DNA of 64,000 nt from Thermohalobaculum sp039816045 (GTDB taxonomy: Bacteria; Pseudomonadota; Alphaproteobacteria; Rhodobacterales; Rhodobacteraceae). The stretch is taken from assembly GCA_039816045.1 (NCBI GenBank), contig JBCBYB010000008.1, forward strand, positions 75,411-139,410, given 5' to 3'. Positions 43,036 to 52,412 of the stretch are shown here, piece after piece; position 1 is the stretch's first letter, and every line of letters begins with the position of its first letter. The translations under genes and the position numbers were made by a program. Below the pieces are notes generated by a model. It was not told the origin of the DNA. It made no database searches and saw only the letters and a list, made by a program, of their open reading frames with translations.

Positions 43036-46000
43036 CTATGAACGCGTGGCAAACGATTGCAACGGTGCGACCTCGATGGCCCCTTGGTTGTAGGTCTCAA
43101 TGGCGCGTGCAGCCGCGTTCGCTCCCGCTGCCGTCGTGTAATACGGGATCTTCTGCATCAGTGCGGTTGTGCGGATCTCGAAGCTGTCGCGAACCGACTG
43201 CGCGCCTTCCGTGGTGTTGAAGACGAGAACCACATCGCCGTCCTTCATGCGGTCGACGATGTTTGGGCGACCTTCGAACACCTTGGCGATACGGCTGGCC
43301 GCAACGCCTTGTGAGCGGAGATACTCTGCCGTCCCGCCGGTCGCGATCAGGGAGAAGCCGAGCCCCTCCAGAATACGGGCTGCTGGCAGGATCGCGGCTT
43401 TGTCCCCGTCACGAACGGAGATGAACACGGTGCCAGAGCGCGGGAGCGTGGTGCCGGCTCCGAGTTGGCTCTTGAGGAACGCGCGCGCAAAGCCTTGGTC
43501 GAGACCCATCACCTCGCCGGTCGAGCGCATCTCCGGGCCCAGCAATGTGTCGACCCCGGGGAAACGGGCAAAGGGAAGCACCGCCTCTTTGACCGCAATG
43601 TGCTCGATATCCGGGTCTACGAGGTCGAACGCCGAGAGCGGCTCTCCCGCCATCACGCGCGCGGCGATCGCCGCGATGGGGGAGCCCACCGCCTTGGCCA
43701 CGAACGGGACCGTCCGCGAGGCGCGGGGGTTCACCTCCAGCACATAGATCATGCCGTTCTGGATCGCGAACTGCACGTTCATCAGACCCATGACCTCGAG
43801 TCCGATGGCAAGGGCATGGGTCTGCCGCTCGAGTTCCTCCACCATCTCGGCCGAGAGCGAGTGTGGCGGCAGAGAGCAGGCGCTGTCGCCGGAGTGAATA
43901 CCGGCCTCCTCGATGTGCTCCATCACCCCCGCAATATGAACCTGATCGCCGTCGGAGATCGCGTCGACATCCACCTCAATGGCGCCGGTGAGGTATCGGT
44001 CGAACAAGAGTGGGTTTTTGCCGAGGACCGTGTTGATCTGACCCGTCTTGTCGTTGGGATAGCGGGCCTTCACGTCTTCCGGCACGAGCGACGGGATGGT
44101 TCCGAGGATGTAGTCGTCAAAGTCCCGCTGATCCTGGAGGATGGCCATCGCCCGTCCGCCGAGCACATAGGACGGGCGGACCACCAGCGGCAGGCCGAGA
44201 TCGCCTGCGACCAGGCGGGCCTGCTCGACGGAGTAAGCGATGCCGTTCTGCGGCTGGCGCAGGCCAAGCCGGTCGAGCAGCCGTTTGAACCGGTCACGGT
44301 CCTCGGCGAGGTCGATGGCGTCAGGCGAGGTGCCAAGGATCGGGATGCCGGCGGCTTCCAGTTCTCGCGCGAGTTTCAAAGGCGTCTGGCCTCCGAGCTG
44401 CACGATCACGCCGTGAAGTGTGCCCGCGGCCTGCTCCTTGGTCAGGATCTCCAGCACATGCTCTGGGCTGAGCGGTTCGAAATAGAGCCGGTCGGAGGTG
44501 TCGTAGTCAGTCGACACGGTCTCCGGGTTGCAGTTGATCATGATGGTCTCAAAGCCCGCGTCAGAGAGCGCGAAACAAGCGTGACAGCAGCAATAATCGA
44601 ACTCGATCCCCTGCCCGATTCGGTTCGGTCCACCGCCGAGGATCACGATCTTCTTCGCAGTGGATGGCCGCGCTTCACACTCGGCCTGCCCCATCGCATC
44701 CGCCTCATAGGTCGAGTACATATAGGGGGTCTGCGCTTCGAACTCGGCCGCGCAGGTGTCGATCCGCTTGTAGACCGAAGAGACGTCCGCCTCGCGCCGC
44801 GCCTCGCGCACTGCAGTCTCCGACAGATTTGTGAGCGCTCCGATGCGAGCATCCGAAAAACCCATCTGTTTCAGCCGCCGCATCCCGGCGGCATCCGAGG
44901 GGAGACCGCTTTCAACCAGCTTTGCCTCCTCGGCGACGATTTCGTCGATGCGCTGAAGGAACCAGAGATCAAATCCGGTGGCTGCTGCGATCTCATCGAG
45001 CGCCATTTCCTCACGCATGGCTTGCGCGATCAGGCGAATCCGGTCCGGTGAGCGGCGCGCCAGTGCGGCACGGATGGCGCGGTGCCGCTCTTCGGGAGGA
45101 TGGTCCGGCGAGAGACCGGGGATCTCTATCTCATCGAAACCAGACAGCCCCGTCTCCATCGAACAGAGCGCCTTCTGCACGCTTTCATGAAAGCTTCGGC
45201 CGATGGCCATGGCCTCTCCCACCGACTTCATCGCGGTGGTCAGTTCCGGCACGCTTCCGGGAAACTTCTCGAAGGCAAAGCGTGGGATCTTGGTGACGAC
45301 ATAGTCGATTGTCGGCTCAAAACTCGCGGGCGTCACCCCTGTGATGTCGTTCTGGAGCTCGTCGAGGGTGTACCCGATGGCGAGCTTCGCCGCGACTTTC
45401 GCGATCGGGAACCCGGTCGCCTTCGATGCAAGCGCCGAGGACCGGCTGACGCGGGGGTTCATCTCAATCACCACCATGCGGCCGTCCTCGGGGTTCACCG
45501 CGAACTGCACGTTGGAACCGCCGGTTTCCACACCGATCTCCCGCAAACAAGCGAGCGAGGCATTGCGCATCGCTTGATACTCTTTGTCGGTCAGGGTGAG
45601 CGCAGGCGCCACCGTGATGCTGTCGCCGGTGTGCACGCCCATCGGGTCGACGTTCTCGATGGAGCAGATAATGATCGCATTGTCCGCCTTGTCGCGGACG
45701 ACCTCCATCTCGAACTCTTTCCAACCGAGCAGGCTCTCGTCGACCAGGATCTGCCCGACCGGCGAGGCCTCCAGCCCCTGGCGGCAGATCTTGAGATAGT
45801 CCTCGCGGTTGTAAGCGATGCCGCCGCCCGTGCCGCCGAGAGTAAAGGCCGGGCGGATGATCGCCGGCAGCCCGGTTTGCGAGAGCGCTGCCTCTGCTTC
45901 GGCCAGTCCCGCCGCAATGTCATGACCCGTCTCAGTCTTCGGCGCTGAGACGATCGCAGCACGCGGGTTCTCCAGTCCGATCCGGTCCATCGCTTCGCGG

Positions 46001-46395
46001 AACAGCTTACGGTCCTCGGCCATCTCGATGGCTTCGCGCCGCGCTCCGATCATCTCGACGTCGTATTTGTCAAGGACCCCTCGGTCGGCCAGCGCCATTG
46101 CAGTGTTGAGCCCGGTTTGCCCCCCCATGGTCGGCAGCAGCGCATCCGGGCGCTCCTTGGCGATAATGGTCTCCACGACCTCAGGGGTAATCGGCTCCAC
46201 ATAGGTTGCGTCGGCCATCCCGGGATCGGTCATGATCGTGGCCGGGTTCGAGTTCACCAGGATCACGCGGTAGCCTTCTTCGCGCAACGCCTTGCAAGCC
46301 TGCGCGCCGGAGTAGTCGAATTCACAGGCTTGGCCGATCACGATGGGTCCGGCGCCGATGATCAGAATGGACTGGATGTCGCTGCGCTTAGGCAT
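43036..46395 (-). CDS. carB: Carbamoyl-phosphate synthase large subunit
   Basis: 1119 aa, slightly longer than the E. coli enzyme. Two homologous ATP-grasp halves (first GPIVIGQACEFDYSGAQACK, second GGGPNRIGQGIEFDYCCCHA) and a C-terminal MGS-like allosteric domain (ILEGLGFSLIATGGTAEYLR). It makes carbamoyl phosphate for pyrimidines and arginine with CarA, whose gene is not in the window. Confidence 0.98.
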   Translation of the reverse strand: MPKRSDIQSILIIGAGPIVIGQACEFDYSGAQACKALREEGYRVILVNSNPATIMTDPGMADATYVEPITPEVVETIIAKERPDALLPTMGGQTGLNTAMALADRGVLDKYDVEMIGARREAIEMAEDRKLFREAMDRIGLENPRAAIVSAPKTETGHDIAAGLAEAEAALSQTGLPAIIRPAFTLGGTGGGIAYNREDYLKICRQGLEASPVGQILVDESLLGWKEFEMEVVRDKADNAIIICSIENVDPMGVHTGDSITVAPALTLTDKEYQAMRNASLACLREIGVETGGSNVQFAVNPEDGRMVVIEMNPRVSRSSALASKATGFPIAKVAAKLAIGYTLDELQNDITGVTPASFEPTIDYVVTKIPRFAFEKFPGSVPELTTAMKSVGEAMAIGRSFHESVQKALCSMETGLSGFDEIEIPGLSPDHPPEERHRAIRAALARRSPDRIRLIAQAMREEMALDEIAAATGFDLWFLQRIDEIVAEEAKLVESGLPSDAAGMRRLKQMGFSDARIGALTNLSETAVREARREADVSSVYKRIDTCAAEFEAQTPYMYSTYEADAMGQAECEARPSTAKKIVILGGGPNRIGQGIEFDYCCCHACFALSDAGFETIMINCNPETVSTDYDTSDRLYFEPLSPEHVLEILTKEQAAGTLHGVIVQLGGQTPLKLARELEAAGIPILGTSPDAIDLAEDRDRFKRLLDRLGLRQPQNGIAYSVEQARLVAGDLGLPLVVRPSYVLGGRAMAILQDQRDFDDYILGTIPSLVPEDVKARYPNDKTGQINTVLGKNPLLFDRYLTGAIEVDVDAISDGDQVHIAGVMEHIEEAGIHSGDSACSLPPHSLSAEMVEELERQTHALAIGLEVMGLMNVQFAIQNGMIYVLEVNPRASRTVPFVAKAVGSPIAAIAARVMAGEPLSAFDLVDPDIEHIAVKEAVLPFARFPGVDTLLGPEMRSTGEVMGLDQGFARAFLKSQLGAGTTLPRSGTVFISVRDGDKAAILPAARILEGLGFSLIATGGTAEYLRSQGVAASRIAKVFEGRPNIVDRMKDGDVVLVFNTTEGAQSVRDSFEIRTTALMQKIPYYTTAAGANAAARAIETYNQGAIEVAPLQSFATRS

Positions 46396-46649
46396 CGCGT
46401 CTCTCGCTTGCGCGCGCGGACGCTGCCGGAGCTTGTGCCCGGCCGGTCGGCGCTAGGGTCGGAAGGGGCCGCCGCGCCTTATACCCGAGCGCCGCCACAG
46501 CACAAGCGTCCAACTTGGCCGTAGGGCCGCGGTACCGCCTGGGAGGTTAGAGGATTGGAAAAGCGCCTTGTGCGTCTCAGCGCATCGGTTAAGCGTTGAT
46601 CAACGCGAGTCGGCGAGAACTTTGGCGCCGCGCCAGGAGGGGAAGGACG

Positions 46650-46997
46650 ATGGACACGGAGCTGCCGAAGGGTATTGCATCCGAACTAGAGCGGGATCGC
46701 CGGGACCGCCGGCGGCGGGCGAGCCGCCTGCGTGTGGCCGCGGCGGACAAGCTCTACACCGTGTTGGAGTTGACCGAGACCGGTTTTGTCATCGAAGCGC
46801 CGGAGCCTCCGCACTTGCGCGGTTTCGTGGACATCCTCGAAGGAGACGAGCGGATCGCGCGGCGCTTGGTCGTCTGCGTATCCTCAGGCGATGGGCTGGT
46901 TGGCTATGAGTTCAAGCGTGAGAGCGCCATCGGGGGGGTGCCGGCCGACCATGTTGCAAGCCGTATCGCCGGGTTGATCGAGGCGCGCCGCGACTGA
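46650..46997 (+). CDS. Conserved hypothetical protein
   Basis: 115 aa with a highly basic N-terminal helix (LERDRRDRRRRASRLRVAA) followed by a compact beta-rich part (YTVLELTETGFVIEAPEPPH, GFVDILEGDERIARRLVVC, GLVGYEFKRE). I do not recognise the family; it reads like a small cytosolic protein with a PilZ-like or OB-like beta core, but no PilZ RxxxR motif is certain. GGAGGGGAAGG upstream supports ATG 46650. Followed by the aquaporin gene 15 bp downstream. Confidence 0.7.
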   Translation: MDTELPKGIASELERDRRDRRRRASRLRVAAADKLYTVLELTETGFVIEAPEPPHLRGFVDILEGDERIARRLVVCVSSGDGLVGYEFKRESAIGGVPADHVASRIAGLIEARRD

Positions 46998-47012
46998 CGC
47001 CGGGTGGGGTCC

Positions 47013-47666
47013 ATGCAGAGACAACTCACTGCCGAGGCCCTTGGCACAGCCCTTCTCCTTGCCACTGTTGTCGGCTCCGGCATCATGGCGGAGCGGCTCG
47101 CGGGTGGGAATGAGGCAGTTGCCCTCCTTGGCAACACGGTCCCAACAGGTGCCATCCTGTTTGTCCTCATCACCATTCTCGGTCCGATCTCTGGGGCACA
47201 TTTCAACCCGGCGGTGACGCTTGCCTTCCGCATACGCGGCGAGATCGCGACGCCCAATGCCGTGGCGTATGTGGCAGCTCAGGCACTGGGTGGCATTATT
47301 GGCGTTTGGGCCGCGCACCTCATGTTCGACATGGCGGTTCTCCAGGCAAGCAGCACCGTTCGCACGGGACCCGCCCAATGGTTTGCCGAGGTCGTCGCGA
47401 CGTTCGGCCTTGTGCTGGTCATCTTCGCTGGCCTTGCGGCGCGCCCGGCAGCGGTTCCGGCGCTCGTCGGTCTCTATATTACTGCTGCTTACTGGTTCAC
47501 GGCCTCGACCTCCTTTGCCAATCCTGCTGTGACGCTTGCGCGGGCGTTCTCGGACACCTTCGCAGGTATTCGCCCGATCGACATGCCGCCGTTTATCCTG
47601 GCCCAGGTTGTGGGCGCAGTCATCGCTGTGGTCCTCGCTGGCTGGCTCTTTTACGAAAAGCGTTGA
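47013..47666 (+). CDS. MIP/aquaporin family channel
   Basis: 217 aa with six TM helices and the two half-helices bearing NPA boxes (GAHFNPAVTLAF near residue 60 and FANPAVTLARAF near residue 170). Members pass water, glycerol or small uncharged solutes such as arsenite. The sequence resembles bacterial AqpZ/GlpF-like forms without a clear selectivity call. ATG 47013 is chosen; a GTG at 47004 is in frame. Confidence 0.9.
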   Translation: MQRQLTAEALGTALLLATVVGSGIMAERLAGGNEAVALLGNTVPTGAILFVLITILGPISGAHFNPAVTLAFRIRGEIATPNAVAYVAAQALGGIIGVWAAHLMFDMAVLQASSTVRTGPAQWFAEVVATFGLVLVIFAGLAARPAAVPALVGLYITAAYWFTASTSFANPAVTLARAFSDTFAGIRPIDMPPFILAQVVGAVIAVVLAGWLFYEKR

Positions 47667-47721
47667 CAGCGGCCCCACCCGCGTCCCACCCCTGTCGCAC
47701 AAAGATCTAAGGGAGGGCGTC

Positions 47722-48360
47722 ATGATCACCGTTTGGGGCCGGGCAACCTCATCCAATGTGCAGACGGTGATGTGGGCCTTGGCCGAACTGAAGCTCCAGG
47801 CCGAGCGTATCGATGTTGGCGGCGCGTTTGGCGGGCTCGATACGCCTGAATACCGCACCATGAACCCCAATGGCCGCATTCCGGTGATCAAAGACGGTGA
47901 CCTCGTGCTTTGGGAAAGCGCGGCCTGCCTGCGCTATCTGGGTGCGCGCTATGGTGGTTCCGCGTTTTGGCCTGCCGATCCCGGAGCGCGGGCCGGCCTC
48001 GACATGTGGGCGGAGTGGATCAAGACCACCTTCGCCACGGCATTCAACTACGGCGTTTTCTGGCAGTTGGTCCGCACGCCGTCGATCGAGCGTAACATGG
48101 ATCAGATCGCCAAGAATATCGAGGCGGTGAAGCCGCTTGCGACCATGCTCGACGATCGCATCGGTGAGGGGCCTTTCCTGGATGGTTCGGAGCTCAGCTT
48201 TGCCGATGTGATGGTGGGTCACCAACTCTATCGCTACTACACGCTGGATATCGACCGGGCCGAGACGCCGCATCTGGATGCCTACTATGCGCGGCTGGTT
48301 GCCCGTCCGACCTATTCGGAGCATGTGATGGTCTCCTACGAAACGCTTCGGGTCGCGTGA
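47722..48360 (+). CDS. Glutathione S-transferase family protein
   Basis: 212 aa. The N-terminal thioredoxin-fold starts ITVWGRATSSNVQTVMWALA, where Ser takes the catalytic position as in theta/beta-like forms, followed by NPNGRIPVIKDGDLVLWESA with the cis-Pro and the glutathione-binding ES. The C-terminal helical domain has the N-capping block FLDGSELSFADVMVGHQLYR. GGGAGGG supports ATG 47722. Its stop overlaps the GMC oxidoreductase start, suggesting cotranscription. Confidence 0.92.
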   Translation: MITVWGRATSSNVQTVMWALAELKLQAERIDVGGAFGGLDTPEYRTMNPNGRIPVIKDGDLVLWESAACLRYLGARYGGSAFWPADPGARAGLDMWAEWIKTTFATAFNYGVFWQLVRTPSIERNMDQIAKNIEAVKPLATMLDDRIGEGPFLDGSELSFADVMVGHQLYRYYTLDIDRAETPHLDAYYARLVARPTYSEHVMVSYETLRVA

Positions 48361-50009
48361 TGGAGGCTGATTTCGTCATTGTTGGGGCGGGGTCGGCTGG
48401 GTGCGCCATGGCGGCCCGTCTGTCCGAAGACGGTGCCCATTCCGTGATCGTTCTGGAGCATGGCGGGACGGACTGGGGCCCGTTGATTCAGATGCCGGGT
48501 GCACTTTCCTTCCCGATGAACATGCCGCGCTACGACTGGGGATATCGCTCAGAGCCGGAGCCTGGGCTCGGTGGGCGGCGCCTTGCTTGCCCTCGCGGCA
48601 GGGTCGTTGGTGGATCATCTTCGATCAACGGCATGGTCTATGTCCGGGGTCATGCCTGCGATTTCGATCACTGGGAGGAGCAGGGCGCAACCGGTTGGGC
48701 CTATGCCGATGTCCTTCCCTACTACAAGCGAATGGAGGAGTGGCGCGACGGCGGCCATGGCGGAGACCCGGCCTGGCGGGGTCGGTCCGGTCCGCTCACG
48801 ATCTCTCGGGGAAAGCGCGACAACCCTTTGGTTACGGCCTTTGTCGAAGCGGGACGTCAGGCGGGCTTCGAGACCACCGGCGACTACAATGGTGAGAAAC
48901 AGGAGGGTTTCGGCCCGATGGAGGCGACGATCCGGGACGGTCGCCGATGGTCCGGAGCAAATGCCTATCTCAAGCCCGCGCTGTCGCGTCCCAACCTAAC
49001 CTTACACCGCTGTCTTGCAGAGCGTGTCGCTATAGAAAACGGCCGCGCTATCGGCGTAGAGGTCAGCCGCGGCAGTACGACCGAGATCATCCGGGCGCGT
49101 CGCGAGGTCATCGTTGCGGCGTCGGCAATCAACTCTCCGGTTCTGCTGATGCGATCGGGTATCGGCCCGGCCGATCACTTGGCGGAACATGGCGTCGAGG
49201 TTGTGGCCGATCGCCCCGGTGTCGGCAGCAACCTGCAAGATCATCTGGAGCTCTATATCCAGCAGGCCTGCACCCAGCCGATTACGCTTTTTAAGCATTG
49301 GTCGTTGATGGGAAAGGCGTTGGTTGGGGCCCGTTGGTTGTTCCTCCGCGAAGGTCCGGGGACGTCGAACCAGTTCGAGAGCGCGGCGTTTATCCGCTCG
49401 CGCGCGGGGGTCGAGTACCCCGACATCCAGTATCATTTCCTCCCCATTGCCGTGCGATACGATGGGCAGGCAGCCGCCGAAGGCCACGGCTGGCAGGCCC
49501 ATGTGGGACCGATGCGTTCGGCCTCGCGGGGTACTGTGCGGTTGGGGCGAGAGGCGCCAGTGATCCGGTTCAACTACATGTCCCACGAGCAGGACTGGAT
49601 AGAATTTCGTCACTGTATTCGGGTGACGAGAGAGATCTTTTCCCAGTCCGCATTCGATCCGTATCGCGGCAAGGAAATCCAGCCCGGCGAGGATGTGTCC
49701 ACGGACGACGAGCTCGACGCCTTCATCCGCGAGCACGCCGAGAGTGCCTATCACCCATGCGGCACCTGCCGAATGGGACGGGCGGATGATCCAGGGGCCG
49801 TCGTCGATCCGGAGTGTCGGGTTATTGGGGTGGATGCTCTGCGTCTCGCCGACAGTTCGATTTTCCCGCGCATCACCAACGGCAACCTGAATGGGCCGTC
49901 GACTATGGTCGGAGAAAAAGCTTCCGATCACATTCTTGGCCGCGCGCCGCTGCCCCGCGAAAATGTTCAGCCCTGGATTAACCCCCGTTGGCGCGAGAGC
50001 GATCGTTGA
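48360..50009 (+). CDS. GMC-family FAD oxidoreductase (choline dehydrogenase-like)
   Basis: 549 aa. The FAD loop DFVIVGAGSAGCAMAARL, the GMC signature GGSSSINGMVYVRG and the C-terminal active-site block HPCGTCRMG (catalytic His) are present. The final FAD contact reads NGNLNGPSTMVGEKASD, a variant of the usual GNTNAPTIMIGEKA. It oxidises an alcohol; whether choline is the substrate is not shown, and no betaine aldehyde dehydrogenase is adjacent. ATG 48360 gives MEADFVIVGAG; a GTG one codon upstream overlaps the GST end. Confidence 0.92.
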   Translation: MEADFVIVGAGSAGCAMAARLSEDGAHSVIVLEHGGTDWGPLIQMPGALSFPMNMPRYDWGYRSEPEPGLGGRRLACPRGRVVGGSSSINGMVYVRGHACDFDHWEEQGATGWAYADVLPYYKRMEEWRDGGHGGDPAWRGRSGPLTISRGKRDNPLVTAFVEAGRQAGFETTGDYNGEKQEGFGPMEATIRDGRRWSGANAYLKPALSRPNLTLHRCLAERVAIENGRAIGVEVSRGSTTEIIRARREVIVAASAINSPVLLMRSGIGPADHLAEHGVEVVADRPGVGSNLQDHLELYIQQACTQPITLFKHWSLMGKALVGARWLFLREGPGTSNQFESAAFIRSRAGVEYPDIQYHFLPIAVRYDGQAAAEGHGWQAHVGPMRSASRGTVRLGREAPVIRFNYMSHEQDWIEFRHCIRVTREIFSQSAFDPYRGKEIQPGEDVSTDDELDAFIREHAESAYHPCGTCRMGRADDPGAVVDPECRVIGVDALRLADSSIFPRITNGNLNGPSTMVGEKASDHILGRAPLPRENVQPWINPRWRESDR

Positions 50010-50351
50010 GGTGGCGACCGCGCCAGACCATAGGGCCCAGGCGCGCGGTCTCGTCCAATTGCCAAAGAGTGCGAATCAAATTGTTCTTCTCGTCGAGCAC
50101 CCGTTAGATTGTGCCAAGGGTGACGGCCACTGGAGAACACGAATGCCACCTTGGCTGTCTGGACAGGCTCGAAATGCTTAGTCGCTGCATCCCGTCCATT
50201 TGATCCCCATCAATGACAACAGTGGATAAAAAATATGACCAGCTATGCTTCAGTGGTGGTGCGGGTTTGCGCCCACCCATGTTGCAGTGCACAAGGAAGC
50301 TGGTAGCGTCCCGCCAACCAACTCGCATCCTGAACTAAGGAGAGGAAAGCC
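50010..50351. promoter_or_regulatory. Intergenic region upstream of phaA
   Basis: 342 bp without a convincing gene; it should hold the phaA promoter. An AT-rich patch (GGATAAAAAATATGACC, about 50224-50240) and the near-palindrome TTGCAGTGCACAA (50282-50294), about 58-70 bp before the phaA ATG, are the notable items. The latter resembles the TGC/GCA-rich sites of PHB regulators (PhaR) in Paracoccus and Rhodobacter, but this is only a resemblance. Confidence 0.3.
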
Positions 50352-51527
50352 ATGACAGGGGTAGTGATTGCATCCGCCGCGCGGACGCCCGTCGGAAGTT
50401 TCAACGGATCCTTTGCGACCATGCCCGCCCACAAGCTAGGGGCCGTGGCGATCAAGGCCGCGCTCGAGCGCGCAGGTGTAGAAGCGGCGGAGGTCTCTGA
50501 AACGATCCTTGGTCAAGTGCTGACAGCCGCACAGGGCCAAAACCCGGCGCGCCAGGCGCACATCGAAGCGGGTCTCCCGATTGAGGCCGCGGCCTGGGGC
50601 ATCAACCAGGTTTGCGGTTCGGGCCTGCGGGCAGTTGCGCTTGGTGTCCAGCACATTGCGCTTGGCGATGCGGGTGTGGTTGTCGCTGGCGGTCAGGAGA
50701 GCATGTCGCTCTCGACCCATGCCGCGCATCTGCGGGCCGGTCAGAAGATGGGCGATCTCGGCTTTATCGACACGATGATCAAAGACGGGCTCTGGGACGC
50801 CTTCAACGGATATCACATGGGCAACACGGCAGAGAATGTCGCGAAGCAGTGGCAGATTTCCCGTGATATGCAGGACGAGTTCGCGCTCGCTTCCCAGAAT
50901 AAGGCTGAGGCCGCCCAGAAGGCCGGGAAGTTCGCTGACGAGATCGTCCCGGTCACGGTGAAGCACCGTAAGGGCGAGACCGTCGTCGAGCATGACGAGT
51001 ACATCCGCCACGGCGCGACCATTGAGGGGATGCAGAAGCTGCGCCCGGCCTTTGATCGCGAGGGGTCGGTGACCGCAGCCAATGCCTCCGGCATCAATGA
51101 TGGGGCTGCGGTGACGGTCCTGATGTCGGCTGCCGAAGCTGAGAAGCGGGGCATCAAACCGCTTGCGCGGATCGTGTCGTATGCGACCGCAGGCGTTGAT
51201 CCGTCGATCATGGGCACCGGTCCCATCCCTGCCTCGCGAGTTGCGCTGGAGAAGGCCGGCTGGAAGGTCGAGGATCTGGATCTCGTCGAGGCGAATGAGG
51301 CCTTCGCCGCCCAGGCCTGTGCTGTGAACAAAGACATGGGCTGGGATCCGGCGATGGTGAACGTCAACGGCGGCGCCATCGCCATCGGTCATCCGATTGG
51401 CGCGAGCGGGTGCCGGGTGCTCAACACGCTGCTCTTCGAGATGCAGCGGCGGGATGCGAAGAAGGGTCTGGCGACCCTTTGTATTGGCGGCGGCATGGGT
51501 GTGGCCATGTGCGTCGAGCGCGGCTGA
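50352..51527 (+). CDS. phaA: Acetyl-CoA C-acetyltransferase (beta-ketothiolase)
   Basis: 391 aa, the standard length. It condenses two acetyl-CoA into acetoacetyl-CoA. The acyl-enzyme Cys lies in NQVCGSGLRAVALG near residue 88, and the C-terminal active-site blocks are GGAIAIGHPIGASGCRVL and CIGGGMGVAMCVERG. GGAGAGG supports ATG 50352. phaB follows after a terminator, pointing to PHB precursor synthesis rather than beta-oxidation. Confidence 0.96.
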   Translation: MTGVVIASAARTPVGSFNGSFATMPAHKLGAVAIKAALERAGVEAAEVSETILGQVLTAAQGQNPARQAHIEAGLPIEAAAWGINQVCGSGLRAVALGVQHIALGDAGVVVAGGQESMSLSTHAAHLRAGQKMGDLGFIDTMIKDGLWDAFNGYHMGNTAENVAKQWQISRDMQDEFALASQNKAEAAQKAGKFADEIVPVTVKHRKGETVVEHDEYIRHGATIEGMQKLRPAFDREGSVTAANASGINDGAAVTVLMSAAEAEKRGIKPLARIVSYATAGVDPSIMGTGPIPASRVALEKAGWKVEDLDLVEANEAFAAQACAVNKDMGWDPAMVNVNGGAIAIGHPIGASGCRVLNTLLFEMQRRDAKKGLATLCIGGGMGVAMCVERG

Positions 51528-51534
51528 GTTTCCA

Positions 51535-51571
51535 GCGCCCAGGGCCTCCAAGGCTCTGGGCGCAGTTTTTT
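51535..51571 (+). terminator. Rho-independent terminator between phaA and phaB
   Basis: GCGCCCAG...CTGGGCGC arms at 51535-51563 form a GC-rich stem, followed by AG and six T (51566-51571). It should reduce or stop phaA transcripts before phaB, so phaB may have its own promoter in 51572-51640. Confidence 0.85.
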
Positions 51572-51655
51572 CCCAACATCGCCGGAATTTTAAGCGCCTG
51601 ATCGGCGTCCGATCCGGCACAATCGACTGCAGAAACCGAAGACGGAGGGACGGAG

Positions 51656-52378
51656 ATGGCACGGGTTGCATTGGTTACGGGAGGCTCGCGCGGCATTGGC
51701 GAGGCGATCTCGAAGGCACTCAAGGCGGAAGGGTATGCGGTTGCCGCGACCTATGCCGGCAATGATGAGAAGGCCGCGGCCTTCACCGCGGAGACCGGCA
51801 TCAAGACTTACAAGTGGAACGTGGCTGACTATGAGGCGTCCAAGGCCGGCATCGCCCAGATCGAGGCGGATCTCGGACCGGTCGACACCGTCGTTGCCAA
51901 TGCCGGGATCACCCGCGACGGGGCGTTCCACAAGATGACGCCCGAGATGTGGAAAGAGGTGATCGACACCAACCTCACCGGCGTGTTCAACACCATCCAC
52001 CCGGTATGGCCGGGCATGCGCGACCGCGGCTTTGGCCGGGTGATCGTGATCTCCTCGATCAACGGACAAAAGGGCCAGGCGGGCCAAGTAAACTATGCGG
52101 CGACCAAGGCCGGCGATCTCGGCATCGTCAAGTCGCTGGCCCAGGAGGGCGCGCGCAAGGGGATCACGGCGAACGCGATCTGCCCTGGCTACATCGCGAC
52201 CGAGATGGTGATGGCAATCGACGAGGGTATCCGCGACAAGATCATCGCAGGCATCCCGGCCGGCCGTCTCGGCACGCCCGAGGAAATCGCCCGCTGTGTC
52301 GTGTTCCTCGCTGCCGAGGAGTCGGGTTTCATGAACGGCTCGACCATCTCCGCAAACGGCGCTCAGTTCTTCGTCTGA
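51656..52378 (+). CDS. phaB: Acetoacetyl-CoA reductase
   Basis: 240 aa SDR enzyme that reduces acetoacetyl-CoA to (R)-3-hydroxybutyryl-CoA with NADPH. The cofactor loop TGGSRGIGEAIS, NAGITRD, active-site Ser in VIVISSINGQKGQ and YAATKAG (Tyr and Lys) are complete, in contrast to the SDR protein near 9 kb. GGAGGGACGGAG precedes the ATG. PHB synthase (phaC) is not in the window. Confidence 0.96.
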   Translation: MARVALVTGGSRGIGEAISKALKAEGYAVAATYAGNDEKAAAFTAETGIKTYKWNVADYEASKAGIAQIEADLGPVDTVVANAGITRDGAFHKMTPEMWKEVIDTNLTGVFNTIHPVWPGMRDRGFGRVIVISSINGQKGQAGQVNYAATKAGDLGIVKSLAQEGARKGITANAICPGYIATEMVMAIDEGIRDKIIAGIPAGRLGTPEEIARCVVFLAAEESGFMNGSTISANGAQFFV

Positions 52379-52412
52379 GCAAGAGCGGCAAAGCAGGCTA
52401 GGGAGGCGCCCC

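Noticed and set aside
43465..45051. A 528-codon plus-strand frame opposite carB
   Set aside because: Antisense shadow of carB with no motif and no ribosome site.
49978..50100. A 40-codon minus-strand GTG frame (VLDEKNNLIRTLWQLDETAR ...) overlapping the end of the GMC gene
   Set aside because: The peptide looks plausible, but there is no ribosome site and no known family, and it lies partly antisense to a gene.
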